Source: Acetobacteraceae bacterium
Lineage (GTDB): Bacteria; Pseudomonadota; Alphaproteobacteria; Acetobacterales; Acetobacteraceae
DNA: 14,731 nucleotides
NCBI GenBank assembly: GCA_027306955.1
Contig: DAHUXX010000161.1
Coordinates: forward strand, 1 to 14,731
Reading direction: 5' to 3'
This document shows, in pieces, positions 1 to 7,530 of this stretch; the first letter of the stretch is position 1, and each line of letters opens with the position of its first letter. Below the pieces are notes generated by a model. It was not told the origin of the DNA. It did no database searches and saw only the letters and a list, made by a program, of their open reading frames with translations. A program made the position numbers and the translations under genes.

Positions 1-2
1 TG

Positions 3-3000
3 GTGCGGCTGCCGCTCGTGCAGATCCGGCGCGACCGCGCGGCGGGCCGCAACACCGCCGGGTTCATCGCCGGCTATCGCGGCTCGCCTCTCGGCGGCTA
101 TGACCTCGCCCTCGCCAAGGCGAAGCGCCATCTCGACGAGCACGGCATCAGGTTCCGGCCGGCGGTGAACGAGGAGCTGGCGGCGACCGCGATCGCCGGC
201 AGCCAGCAGCTCGCGCTGTCGCCCGGCCGCGACCATGACGGCGTGTTCGGCATCTGGTACGGCAAGGGGCCGGGCGCCGATCGCACCGGCGACGCCTTCA
301 AGCATGGCAACGCCGCCGGGTCGTCATCGCAGGGCGGCGTGCTGTGCATCGTCGGCGACGATCACGGCGCCAAATCCTCCACCATTCCGCATCAGAGCGA
401 GCAGGCCTTCATCGCCGCCGGCGTGCCGGTGCTGGTACCCGCCGACGTGCGCGAGTTGCTGGAGCTCGGCCTGCACGGCTGGGCGATGTCGCGCTGGTCG
501 GGCCGATATGTCGGCTTCAAGACCGTGGCCGACGTGGTCGATTCCTCGGCGAGCGTTGCCTTCGACTTCGCGGAGTTCCGCGCCGTCCTGCCGCCGGGCC
601 CGCACCCGGATGCTGGTATCCGCCTGCACGACCTGCCGCTTGAGCAGGAGGCGAGGGCGCTCACCATTGGCCTGCCCGCAGCCCAGGCCTACGCGCGCGC
701 CAACAGGCTGGATCGCGTGGTGCGCGCCGATCCGGGTGCTCGTCTCGGTATCGTCACGATCGGCAAGTCCTACCACGACACCCGCCAGGCGCTCGCGGAA
801 CTGGGCGATCCGCGCGGCATCCGCATGCTCAAGCTTGCCATGGCCTGGCCGCTCGACCCGGCCACGATCCGCGACTTCGCCCAGGGGCTTGAGGAAATTC
901 TTGTCGTCGAGGAGAAGGCGCCGCTGATCGAGGGGCAGATCCGCGACATCCTCTACGCGCAGGCGGAGCGCCCGCGCGTCATCGGTAAGGCCGACGAGAC
1001 CGGCGCCGTCCTCCTCAAGCGCGGTGGCGACCTCTCCTCCGCCGACATCGCCCATGCCGCCGGCACGCGTATTGCCCGCGTGGCGCCCACCGAGGCGATT
1101 GCGGCGCATCTCGCCTACCTCGACGCCCAGGCTCGCGCCAACGCCACCGTCGAGGTGCTGGCCACGCGCCGGCCGTTCTTCTGCAGCGGCTGTCCGCACA
1201 ACACCTCGACCAAGGTGCCGGACGGTTCGCGCGCTCTCGCCGGCATCGGCTGTCACACGCTGGCGATGTGGATGGACCGCTCCACCGAGACGGTGAGCCA
1301 GATGGGCGGGGAGGGCATGGCCTGGGTCGGCCAGGCGCCATTCACGGACGAAAAGCACGTCTTCGCCAATCTCGGCGACGGCACGTATTTCCATTCCGGA
1401 ATGATGGCGATCCGTGCCGCTGTCGCCGCCGGCGTCAACATCACCTACAAGCTGCTGTTCAACGACGCCGTGGCGATGACCGGCGGGCAGCACGTCGACG
1501 GCCCGCTCACCGTACCGCAGATCACCCGCCAGCTCGCCGCAGAGAACGTCGTCGCCATCGCCGTGGTGACGGATGAGCCGGAAAAGCACGCGGGCGTCAA
1601 GGATTTCGCGCCCGGCGTCACCGTGCATCACCGTCACGAACTGGAAGCGGTCGAAAGGCGCTTCCGCGACACGACCGGCTGCACGGTGCTGATCTATGAC
1701 CAGACCTGCGCCTCGGAAAAACGGCGCCGGCGCAAGCGCGGCCAGTTTCCGGACCCGGACAAGCGCAGCTTCATCAATGCCGAGGTCTGCGAGGGTTGCG
1801 GCGACTGCTCGCAGGCCTCCAACTGCATCTCGGTGGCGCCGCTGGAAACCGCGCTTGGCACCAAGCGCCGCATCGACCAGTCGAGCTGCAACAAGGATTT
1901 CTCCTGCATCGACGGATTCTGCCCAAGCTTCGTGACCGTCCACGGCGCGACGTTGCGCAAGCGCAACGCCGTGGCTCCGGCTGAGGTCTCGCTGCCGGAA
2001 CCGGCGCTGCCCTCGCTCTCGCAGCCCTACGATATCCTCGTCACTGGCATCGGCGGCACCGGCATCGTGACCGTCGGCGCGCTGCTCGGCATGGCGGCGC
2101 ATCTGGATGGCGTCGCCGTCACCGTGCTCGACATGATGGGGCTCGCCCAGAAAGGCGGCAGCGTCTGGAGTCACGTGCGCCTCGCCGCCGACACCGCCTC
2201 GCTGCATGGCCTGCGCGTCGGGCGCGGCAGCGCGGACCTGCTGCTCGCCGCCGACATCGTCACCGCCGCGGCGAAGGACACTCTGGCCGCGCTGCGCCCG
2301 GACGGCAGCCGCGTGGTGCTCAACACGAACGAGGCACCAACTGCGGACTTCGTGATGGATACGAACACGAAACTTCCTGCCGCCCGCCTGCGCGCCGCGG
2401 TGGAACGTGCGGCTGCCACGCTCGACGCGCTGGACGCGACGGCGCTCTCCTCGGCTCTGCTCGGTGATGCCATTGGCGCCAACCTGATGCTGCTCGGCTA
2501 CGCCTGGCAGCAGGGCGCCGTGCCGCTCAGCCACGAAGCGCTGATCCGCGCGATCGAGCTCAACGGGCAGGCGGTTGAGGCGAACAAGGCCGCGTTCCTC
2601 TGGGGCCGCATCGTCGCCGCCGATCCCGCACGCGTCGCGAAGGAGGCCGGACTGAAGCCGGCGCCGGCCGCGATGATGCTCGACGAGATCATCGAGGACC
2701 GCGCCGCCCGCCTCGCCGCCTATGGCGGACGCGGCCTCGTCCAGCGCTATCGGGCACTGGTTGCGCGCACGCGCGAAACGGAAGCGCGCGCCGCACCCGG
2801 TTCCACGATGCTCACCGATGCCGTGGCCCGCAACTTCTACAAGCTGCTGGCGATCAAGGACGAGTGGGAGATCGCGCGGCTCTATGCCTCGCCGACATTC
2901 CGCGCCTCGCTCGAGGCGCAGTTCGGTCAGTGGAAGCACCTCGAATTCCACCTCGCCCCGCCGCTCCTGGCCGCGCGCGACAAGGCGACGGGCCATCTGG

Positions 3001-3332
3001 TCAAGCGCTCCTACGGGCCCTGGATGCTGCGCGGCTTCCGCGCGCTTTCGGCGCTGCGCTTCCTGCGCGGCACGGCGCTCGATCCGTTCGCCCGCACCGC
3101 GGAGCGCAGGGCCGAGCGTGCCCTGGTCGGCCAGTACGAGACGGACACGGCAACGCTGCTCGCTGGCCTCGCTGCCGCCAAGCTTGCCCAGGCTGTCGAG
3201 ATCGCGGCCCTGCCCGACGCCATCCGCGGCTACGGCCACGTGAAGGAAAAGGCCATGCGCCAGGTTGCCGAGCGCCGCACCCGCCTCCTCGAGGCCTGGG
3301 CAAAACCGTCCATAACCCTGGCCGCGGAGTAG
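3..3332 (+). CDS. Indolepyruvate:ferredoxin oxidoreductase, fused alpha-beta type (5'-partial)
   Basis: This enzyme oxidatively decarboxylates arylpyruvates (indolepyruvate and probably phenyl- or hydroxyphenylpyruvate) to arylacetyl-CoA with ferredoxin as acceptor, in the cytoplasm. The reading frame is open at the left edge. Its first residues (RLPLVQ, then RDRAAGRNTAGF) match a region that in relatives follows about 25-30 residues, so the GTG at 3 is internal and the true start lies outside the window. Visible domains (numbered from position 3): N-terminal pyrimidine-binding TPP domain; CSGC at 394-397; TPP/Mg motif GDGT at 458-461 followed by NDAVAMTGGQ; an iron-sulfur region with Cys 596, 599, 602, 608, 629, 635 and 640; a gamma (catalytic CoA) domain from about 674 with GIGGTG; and a C-terminal DUF6537-like region. 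The 1109 visible residues fit the usual ~1150. The frame is intact to TAG. An M20 hydrolase follows after 32 nt. Family assignment is very secure; the exact substrate is inferred. Confidence 0.95.
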   Translation: MRLPLVQIRRDRAAGRNTAGFIAGYRGSPLGGYDLALAKAKRHLDEHGIRFRPAVNEELAATAIAGSQQLALSPGRDHDGVFGIWYGKGPGADRTGDAFKHGNAAGSSSQGGVLCIVGDDHGAKSSTIPHQSEQAFIAAGVPVLVPADVRELLELGLHGWAMSRWSGRYVGFKTVADVVDSSASVAFDFAEFRAVLPPGPHPDAGIRLHDLPLEQEARALTIGLPAAQAYARANRLDRVVRADPGARLGIVTIGKSYHDTRQALAELGDPRGIRMLKLAMAWPLDPATIRDFAQGLEEILVVEEKAPLIEGQIRDILYAQAERPRVIGKADETGAVLLKRGGDLSSADIAHAAGTRIARVAPTEAIAAHLAYLDAQARANATVEVLATRRPFFCSGCPHNTSTKVPDGSRALAGIGCHTLAMWMDRSTETVSQMGGEGMAWVGQAPFTDEKHVFANLGDGTYFHSGMMAIRAAVAAGVNITYKLLFNDAVAMTGGQHVDGPLTVPQITRQLAAENVVAIAVVTDEPEKHAGVKDFAPGVTVHHRHELEAVERRFRDTTGCTVLIYDQTCASEKRRRRKRGQFPDPDKRSFINAEVCEGCGDCSQASNCISVAPLETALGTKRRIDQSSCNKDFSCIDGFCPSFVTVHGATLRKRNAVAPAEVSLPEPALPSLSQPYDILVTGIGGTGIVTVGALLGMAAHLDGVAVTVLDMMGLAQKGGSVWSHVRLAADTASLHGLRVGRGSADLLLAADIVTAAAKDTLAALRPDGSRVVLNTNEAPTADFVMDTNTKLPAARLRAAVERAAATLDALDATALSSALLGDAIGANLMLLGYAWQQGAVPLSHEALIRAIELNGQAVEANKAAFLWGRIVAADPARVAKEAGLKPAPAAMMLDEIIEDRAARLAAYGGRGLVQRYRALVARTRETEARAAPGSTMLTDAVARNFYKLLAIKDEWEIARLYASPTFRASLEAQFGQWKHLEFHLAPPLLAARDKATGHLVKRSYGPWMLRGFRALSALRFLRGTALDPFARTAERRAERALVGQYETDTATLLAGLAAAKLAQAVEIAALPDAIRGYGHVKEKAMRQVAERRTRLLEAWAKPSITLAAE

Positions 3333-3364
3333 ACGCCAACGCCGGGTCGTGGCATCCGCCCGGG

Positions 3365-4606
3365 ATGACAACGATTCCGGACATCCTCGCCGCCCTGCGC
3401 GAGGAGCAGCAGGCGTTCCTTGCCACCCTGGTGCGCACGCCCTCGGACAACCCGCCGGGCGACTGCGCGCCGCATGCCGAGGTGACCGCCGGGCTGCTGC
3501 GACAGCTTGGGTTCACCGTCGAGTGTGACGTGGTGCCACCTTCCGCCTGCCAGGCCGCCGGCATGCGCCGGGTCAGCAATCTCATTGTACGGCATCGTTT
3601 CGACCCCCGATCCTCTGCCCCCGGATCTTCCGACGGGGGCCTGGTCGTGGCGCTGAACGCTCACGGCGACGTGGTGCCGCCCGGCGAGGGCTGGACCGCC
3701 GATCCCTATGGCGCCGAGATCCGCGACGGCTGGATGTACGGTCGCGGCGCCGCGGTCTCCAAGAGTGACATCGCCACCTACGCTTTCGCGCTTCTCGCGC
3801 TGATCCGCTCGGGTGCAAACCTGGCCGGCACGGTCGAGCTGCACATCACCTACGACGAGGAGAGTGGCGGTGAGATCGGTCCCGCGCGCCTGCTTGCCGA
3901 GGGGTTGAGCAAGCCGGATCTCGCCATCGGTGCGGGCTTTTCGTATGCCGTGACGGAGGCGCACAACGGCTGCCTGCACCTCGAGGTCGAGGTGCGCGGC
4001 CGCTCCGCCCACGCCGCGCGCCCCTGGACCGGCATCGACGCGCTGGAAGCCGCGACCGCAATCCTCGCCAGACTCTACGAGTGGCGCAAAATCCTCGCCG
4101 CGCGTGAATCGAACGTTCCCGGCATCGGCGCGCCGCAGCTCACCGTCGGCCTCATCGAGGGCGGCATCAACACCAACGTTGTTCCGGACCGCGTCGCCTT
4201 CCGCCTTGATCGCCGCATCGTTCCGGAGGAAGCGCCGGAAACGGTGGAAGCGGAGCTGCGTGACATCATTGGCGCCGTCCCCGTGGGCGAGGCCAAGGTC
4301 GCCATCCGCCGCATCCTGCTCGCGAGCCCGCTGGTGCCGGACGCCCGCGCGCGTCGGCTCACGGACCTGCTCTGCGCCCATGCCTCGCGCGTGCTGGGCA
4401 CAGAGGTTCGCCCGCAAGGTGTCGCGCTCTACACCGACGCGCGCCATTACGCCGCCGCCGGCGTGCCCATCGTGCTCTACGGCGCCGGCCCGCGGACCAT
4501 CGAGGAAGCCAACGCCCACCGCGCCGACGAACGCGTGAAACTCACAGACCTGTTCGCGGCGACCGAGGTCGTTGCCTCGGCGCTCGCCGACTTGCTCGCC
4601 GCTTGA
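3365..4606 (+). CDS. M20/M25/M40-family metallohydrolase (ArgE/DapE-like), atypical metal site
   Basis: A 413-residue cytoplasmic amidohydrolase-fold protein of the acetylornithine deacetylase/DapE superfamily; the substrate is unknown, probably an N-acyl or small amide/peptide compound. Visible family marks: HGD at 100-102 (first metal His and its Asp), YGRGA at 125-129, catalytic EE at 165-166, dimerisation-domain GRSAHAARP at 212-220 with His216, GGINTNVVPD at 266-275, and the C-terminal metal His385 in NAHRADERV. Two expected ligands are not seen: the bridging Asp in GRGAaDMKG is Val131 (GRGAAVSKSD), and the Glu of the GEP motif is replaced in DLAIGAGFSY (about residue 190). The start is the ATG at 3365; the frame stays open upstream to 2864, but that stretch is antisense-like shadow within the preceding gene. 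The ribosome site is weak. It lies 32 nt after the oxidoreductase and may share its transcript. Superfamily call is secure; activity is uncertain. Confidence 0.9.
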   Translation: MTTIPDILAALREEQQAFLATLVRTPSDNPPGDCAPHAEVTAGLLRQLGFTVECDVVPPSACQAAGMRRVSNLIVRHRFDPRSSAPGSSDGGLVVALNAHGDVVPPGEGWTADPYGAEIRDGWMYGRGAAVSKSDIATYAFALLALIRSGANLAGTVELHITYDEESGGEIGPARLLAEGLSKPDLAIGAGFSYAVTEAHNGCLHLEVEVRGRSAHAARPWTGIDALEAATAILARLYEWRKILAARESNVPGIGAPQLTVGLIEGGINTNVVPDRVAFRLDRRIVPEEAPETVEAELRDIIGAVPVGEAKVAIRRILLASPLVPDARARRLTDLLCAHASRVLGTEVRPQGVALYTDARHYAAAGVPIVLYGAGPRTIEEANAHRADERVKLTDLFAATEVVASALADLLAA

Positions 4607-4631
4607 CGGATCGTTGGGCCATCACCATAAA
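4603..4631 (+). promoter_or_regulatory. Predicted sigma70-type promoter for the FMN reductase
   Basis: A -35 element TTGACG (4603-4608, 5/6 to consensus) is separated by 17 nt from a -10-like CATAAA (4626-4631, 4/6). The -35 element overlaps the stop codon of the M20 gene. The predicted start of transcription, near 4638, falls inside the palindrome at 4635-4646. This would allow the reductase to be expressed separately from the upstream genes. Based on sequence match only. Confidence 0.5.
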
Positions 4632-4634
4632 TCG

Positions 4635-4646
4635 TTCGATATCGAA
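4635..4646. promoter_or_regulatory. 12-bp perfect palindrome, candidate operator
   Basis: TTCGATATCGAA is a perfect inverted repeat that sits just downstream of the predicted -10 element and runs into the ribosome binding site. The position suits a repressor that blocks both transcription start and possibly translation. It is AT-richer than the surrounding GC-rich DNA. The binding protein is unknown, and no regulator gene lies in the window. Confidence 0.4.
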
Positions 4647-4650
4647 GGAG
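4645..4650 (+). promoter_or_regulatory. Strong ribosome binding site (AAGGAG) of the FMN reductase
   Basis: AAGGAG lies 5 nt before the ATG at 4656. It is the best Shine-Dalgarno match in the window and fixes the start of the reductase at 4656 rather than at the upstream in-frame ATG at 4572, which lies inside the M20 gene. Confidence 0.75.
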
Positions 4651-4655
4651 TTAGC

Positions 4656-5210
4656 ATGCAACCGATTTCCGTTCTCGGCATCTCCGGCAGCCTGCGCAAG
4701 GGCAGCTTCAACTCCGCGCTGCTGCGCGCGGCACAGGGGCTCACACCCGCCAGCATGACCATCAGCATCGCCGATATCTCGGGACTTCCTTTTTATGACG
4801 GCGACATCGAAGCCAACTCCGGCATCCCGGCGGTGGCCGAGGAACTGCGCGCAAAGATCCGCGCCGCGGACGCCGTGCTCATTGCAACGCCGGAATACAA
4901 CGCCTCGGTCTCCGCGGTGCTGAAGAACGCGATCGACTGGGCTTCCCGCCCGCCGCACCAGGCTTTCGCGGCGAAGCCCGTTGCGATCATGGGGGCCAGT
5001 GGCGGCTCGCTCGGCACCGTGCGCGCCCAGGGCCACCTGCGCGACATCCTCACCAACCTCGATGCGCGCATGGTCAGCGCGCCGCAGGTCTTCGTCGCTG
5101 CCGCGCAGACCAAGGTCGAGAACGGCGTCCTGAAGGACGAGCCTGCGCTCGGCTTCATCAAGACACTGCTCGAAAACCTTGCCGCCTGGGTTGAGAAACT
5201 GCGCGCCTGA
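4656..5210 (+). CDS. NADPH-dependent FMN reductase / NAD(P)H:quinone reductase family
   Basis: A 184-residue flavodoxin-fold reductase, likely cytoplasmic, that uses NAD(P)H to reduce FMN or quinones (ChrR/AZR/YieF-type family). Visible marks: phosphate-binding loop GSLRKGSFN at 11-19 (GSxRxxSxN pattern), PEYN at 79-82 with the following SVSAVLKNAIDW segment that packs on the flavin, and GASGGSLGTVRAQ at 113-125. Length is typical for the family. The start is set by AAGGAG 5 nt upstream. It has a plausible promoter of its own and a palindromic candidate operator over the expected transcription start, suggesting induction by a substrate such as a quinone or an aromatic electrophile (inference). 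It ends 5 nt from the stop of the convergent dehydratase gene. Family assignment is secure; the physiological substrate cannot be told from sequence. Confidence 0.93.
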   Translation: MQPISVLGISGSLRKGSFNSALLRAAQGLTPASMTISIADISGLPFYDGDIEANSGIPAVAEELRAKIRAADAVLIATPEYNASVSAVLKNAIDWASRPPHQAFAAKPVAIMGASGGSLGTVRAQGHLRDILTNLDARMVSAPQVFVAAAQTKVENGVLKDEPALGFIKTLLENLAAWVEKLRA

Positions 5211-5215
5211 GGTCG

Positions 5216-6934
5216 CTACGCGTGGGCGCCAGGGAGGCAGAAGGCGAAATCGCATCCCTGGTCGGCCTGTGTGACCTGCTCGCGATAAAGCCGCAGATAG
5301 CCGCGGTCGGCACCCGGCGGCGGGGCAGGCGGCAGCCAGGCAGCGCGGCGCTTCGCCAGTTCCTCCTCCGTAACGAGAAGATCCAGCCGTCGCGCCTCGG
5401 TATCGAGTCGGATGCGGTCGCCGTTACGCACCAACGCGAGCGGCCCGCCGGCAGCCGCCTCGGGTGCGGCATGCAGCACGATGGCCCCGAACGCCGTGCC
5501 GCTCATCCGCGCGTCCGAGATGCGCACCATGTCCGTGACGCCGGCGCGCGCCAGTTTTTTCGGTATCGGAATATAACCCGCCTCCGGCATGCCCGGCGCC
5601 CCGATGGGACCGGCGTTGCGCAGCACCAGGATGTCGTCCGGCGTCACGTCCAGCGCCTCGTCGTCGAGCCGCGCGGCCATGTCCTCGAGCCCGTCGAACA
5701 CCACCGCGCGACCCTCGTGCTGCAGCAATGCCGGTGTGGCCGCGGAACGCTTGATCAGCGCCCCGAGCGGCGCCAGGTTGCCGTGCAGCACGGCAAGCCC
5801 ACCACCGACCGCGATCGGGTTGCGGGCGGAACGGATGACGGTCTGGTTCGCCACCTCCTCGGCCGCCGCGATCGCATCCGCGATCGTGCCGCCGTCCACG
5901 GTGCGCGCGGAAATGTCGAGGAACGGCGCAAGTTCCTTCAGCAACCGTGGCACGCCGCCCGCGTGGTGGAAATGTTCCATGTAGCCGGCACCGCTCGGCT
6001 TGAGGTCCACCAGCACCGGTACCTCCCGCCCGATCGCGTCGAACGCGTCGAGGTCAAGCCTGATCCCCAGCCTTCCGGCGACCGCGGTGTAATGGATCAG
6101 CGCGTTGGTCGAGCCGCCGATCGCCTGCAGCACCACCAGCGCGTTGTGCAGCGACGCCGGGGTCAGCAGGTCGCGCAGCGTCGTTCCCTCGCGCGCCAGC
6201 CGCACGGCGGTCGCGCCCGAGGCCTCGGCCAGCCGCAGGCGGTCCGCGTGCACCGCCGGCGCGGTGCCGGCGCCGGGCAGCGCGAGACCCGCGGCCTCGG
6301 CCATCGCGGCGACGGTGGAAGCGGTGCCCATGACCATGCAGGTGCCGCGCGTCGGGGCCAATCGTCCTGACACCGTATCGATTTCCGCCTCGTCGATTTT
6401 CCCCGCGCGGTGCTGCGCCCAGAGCCGCCGGCAGTCCGTGCAGGCACCGAGGATCTCGCCCTTGTGATGCCCCACCAGCATCGGTCCCGTTGGCAGCACG
6501 ATCGCCGGCACGTTGGCACTCGCAGCCCCCATCATCAGCGCTGGCAGCGTCTTGTCGCAGCCACCGATCAGCACCACCGCGTCCATCGGCTGGGCGCGGA
6601 TCATCTCCTCCGCGTCGAGCGCCATCAGGTTGCGCAGGAACATGCTGGTCGGGTGCGAGAAACTCTCGTGGATCGAAATGGTCGGGAACGCCATCGGCAG
6701 GCCGCCCGCCAGCATGATGCCGCGCCGTGCCGCCTCAATCAGGTCCGGCACGTTGCCGTGGCACGGGTTGAAGTCGCTCATTGTGTCCGTGAGCCCGATG
6801 ATCGGCCGGTCCAGCGCGTCGTCGGTGAAGCCCATCGCCTTGATGAAGGCGCGGCGCAGGAACAGCGAGAACCCGGCGTCGCCATAGGTCGCGAGCCCTT
6901 TGCGCAGCCCCGTCGGCCTCTTGTCGGTCGTCAT
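5216..6934 (-). CDS. IlvD/Edd-family sugar-acid dehydratase, L-arabinonate dehydratase-like
   Basis: A 572-residue [2Fe-2S]- and Mg-dependent dehydratase that removes water from an aldonic acid to give a 2-keto-3-deoxy acid. Three candidate cluster cysteines are visible: Cys58 (NPCHGN), Cys126 (GGCDKT) and Cys199 (GTCMVMG). Lys128 in CDKT and Ser479 in RMSGT fit the carbamylated Lys and the catalytic Ser. From memory these sit one position before the corresponding residues of Rhizobium L-arabinonate dehydratase (C59, C127, C200, K129, S480), and CTDCRRLW at 165-172 is also typical of that subgroup. It is therefore unlikely to be the branched-chain amino-acid enzyme. The start is the ATG whose A overlaps the last base of the upstream DUF3237 stop (TGATG), giving translational coupling. 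The open frame extends upstream to 7504 but overlaps the DUF3237 gene and has no family match there. Could equally act on D-xylonate, D-fuconate or a related acid. Confidence 0.93.
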   Translation of the reverse strand: MTTDKRPTGLRKGLATYGDAGFSLFLRRAFIKAMGFTDDALDRPIIGLTDTMSDFNPCHGNVPDLIEAARRGIMLAGGLPMAFPTISIHESFSHPTSMFLRNLMALDAEEMIRAQPMDAVVLIGGCDKTLPALMMGAASANVPAIVLPTGPMLVGHHKGEILGACTDCRRLWAQHRAGKIDEAEIDTVSGRLAPTRGTCMVMGTASTVAAMAEAAGLALPGAGTAPAVHADRLRLAEASGATAVRLAREGTTLRDLLTPASLHNALVVLQAIGGSTNALIHYTAVAGRLGIRLDLDAFDAIGREVPVLVDLKPSGAGYMEHFHHAGGVPRLLKELAPFLDISARTVDGGTIADAIAAAEEVANQTVIRSARNPIAVGGGLAVLHGNLAPLGALIKRSAATPALLQHEGRAVVFDGLEDMAARLDDEALDVTPDDILVLRNAGPIGAPGMPEAGYIPIPKKLARAGVTDMVRISDARMSGTAFGAIVLHAAPEAAAGGPLALVRNGDRIRLDTEARRLDLLVTEEELAKRRAAWLPPAPPPGADRGYLRLYREQVTQADQGCDFAFCLPGAHA

Positions 6935-7407
6935 CACAGCACCTCGAAGAAATCGAGCTCGACGGCATCCGGCCGCCGCGCCGCCTTGCACACGAAAACG
7001 GAACGAGCCAGCCAGAAATGCGGTCCTGGCGGCGCCTCCAGGCGCGGGCTCGCGCGGAAATAGACGAGCGCGGGATCGACGATCTCGCCCGCCGCGAGCC
7101 GCGCCAGCACCTCCGGGGCCGCGCGGCGCAGGCCACGGTTGACCACGGTGATCAGTGTTCCGTCCTCTGCCTCGATGATGTAGCGCGCGACGAGGTCCGC
7201 GGTGCCGTCCGGCGTGATCACCTGCCAGTCCGCACCCCCCGGCAGCACACGCCCATTCAGCCGCGGTCCCGCCACCGTGCCGCCGGTGATGGGGATCATG
7301 CGGCGGCGGATGTCCATCGCCGGGCCGGTATCGACGGCCTTGGCAACGCTCGCGCGGACCTGGAAGACGAAGCGCAGCCCGGGCGGGGTCGGCTGATGCT
7401 GGGTCAT
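6934..7407 (-). CDS. DUF3237 domain-containing protein
   Basis: A 157-residue protein matching the DUF3237 family, small single-domain proteins of unknown biochemical role, often encoded beside catabolic enzymes. Visible family marks are RRMIPITGGTVAGPRL at 35-50, LPGGADWQ at 55-62, ARYIIEAEDG at 74-83, VVNRGLR at 88-94, and DPALVYFRASPRLE at 111-124. There is no signal peptide or membrane segment, so it is probably cytoplasmic. The ATG at 7407 gives the usual length; the Shine-Dalgarno sequence is weak. Its TGA overlaps the ATG of the dehydratase by 1 nt, so the two are very likely made together and may act on the same compound (for example lactone or sugar-acid handling, an inference). It is transcribed divergently from the hydroxycinnamate operon. 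Confidence 0.88.
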   Translation of the reverse strand: MTQHQPTPPGLRFVFQVRASVAKAVDTGPAMDIRRRMIPITGGTVAGPRLNGRVLPGGADWQVITPDGTADLVARYIIEAEDGTLITVVNRGLRRAAPEVLARLAAGEIVDPALVYFRASPRLEAPPGPHFWLARSVFVCKAARRPDAVELDFFEVL

Positions 7408-7472
7408 GGCGCGACGATGGCGCCGGGCTGCGGGTCTGGCAAGGATCGACGCCGCGTGCTGCGATGGCGTGC

Positions 7473-7500
7473 TTGCCGGGAGCGGCGCAATCCGTATAGA
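7473..7500 (+). promoter_or_regulatory. Candidate promoter of the hydroxycinnamate operon
   Basis: TTGCCG (7473-7478, 4/6) and TATAGA (7495-7500, 4/6) are separated by 16 nt and lie 30 nt before the ATG of the first operon gene. This is the only AT-rich patch in the 123-nt divergent region 7408-7530. On the other strand the same patch reads TATGAT (7505-7500), a possible -10 for the DUF3237/dehydratase pair, but without a convincing -35. GAGGA at 7514-7518 is the probable ribosome binding site, 12 nt before the ATG. No clear dyad operator was found. Confidence 0.4.
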
Positions 7501-7530
7501 TCATAACTAACTCGAGGAACGGACGGGATC

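Noticed and set aside
3342..3363. Inverted repeat CCGGG/CCCGG just before the M20 start
   Set aside because: Only a 5-bp stem with a 12-nt loop and no U-run. This is common by chance in GC-rich DNA, so not called as a terminator or switch.
2864..3364. N-terminal extension of the M20 hydrolase
   Set aside because: It reads as low-complexity shadow of the oxidoreductase gene; the family N-terminus begins at the ATG at 3365.
324..3371. 1015-codon open frame on the minus strand opposite the oxidoreductase
   Set aside because: It is entirely antisense to a gene with full domain and motif support. Its product is Arg/Gly/Ala/His-rich without recognisable motifs, as expected for high-GC shadow frames.
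6935..7504. N-terminal extension of the dehydratase up to 7504
   Set aside because: The frame is open, but the stretch has no family match and lies over the DUF3237 gene. The ATG at 6934 gives the normal length and conserved N-terminus.
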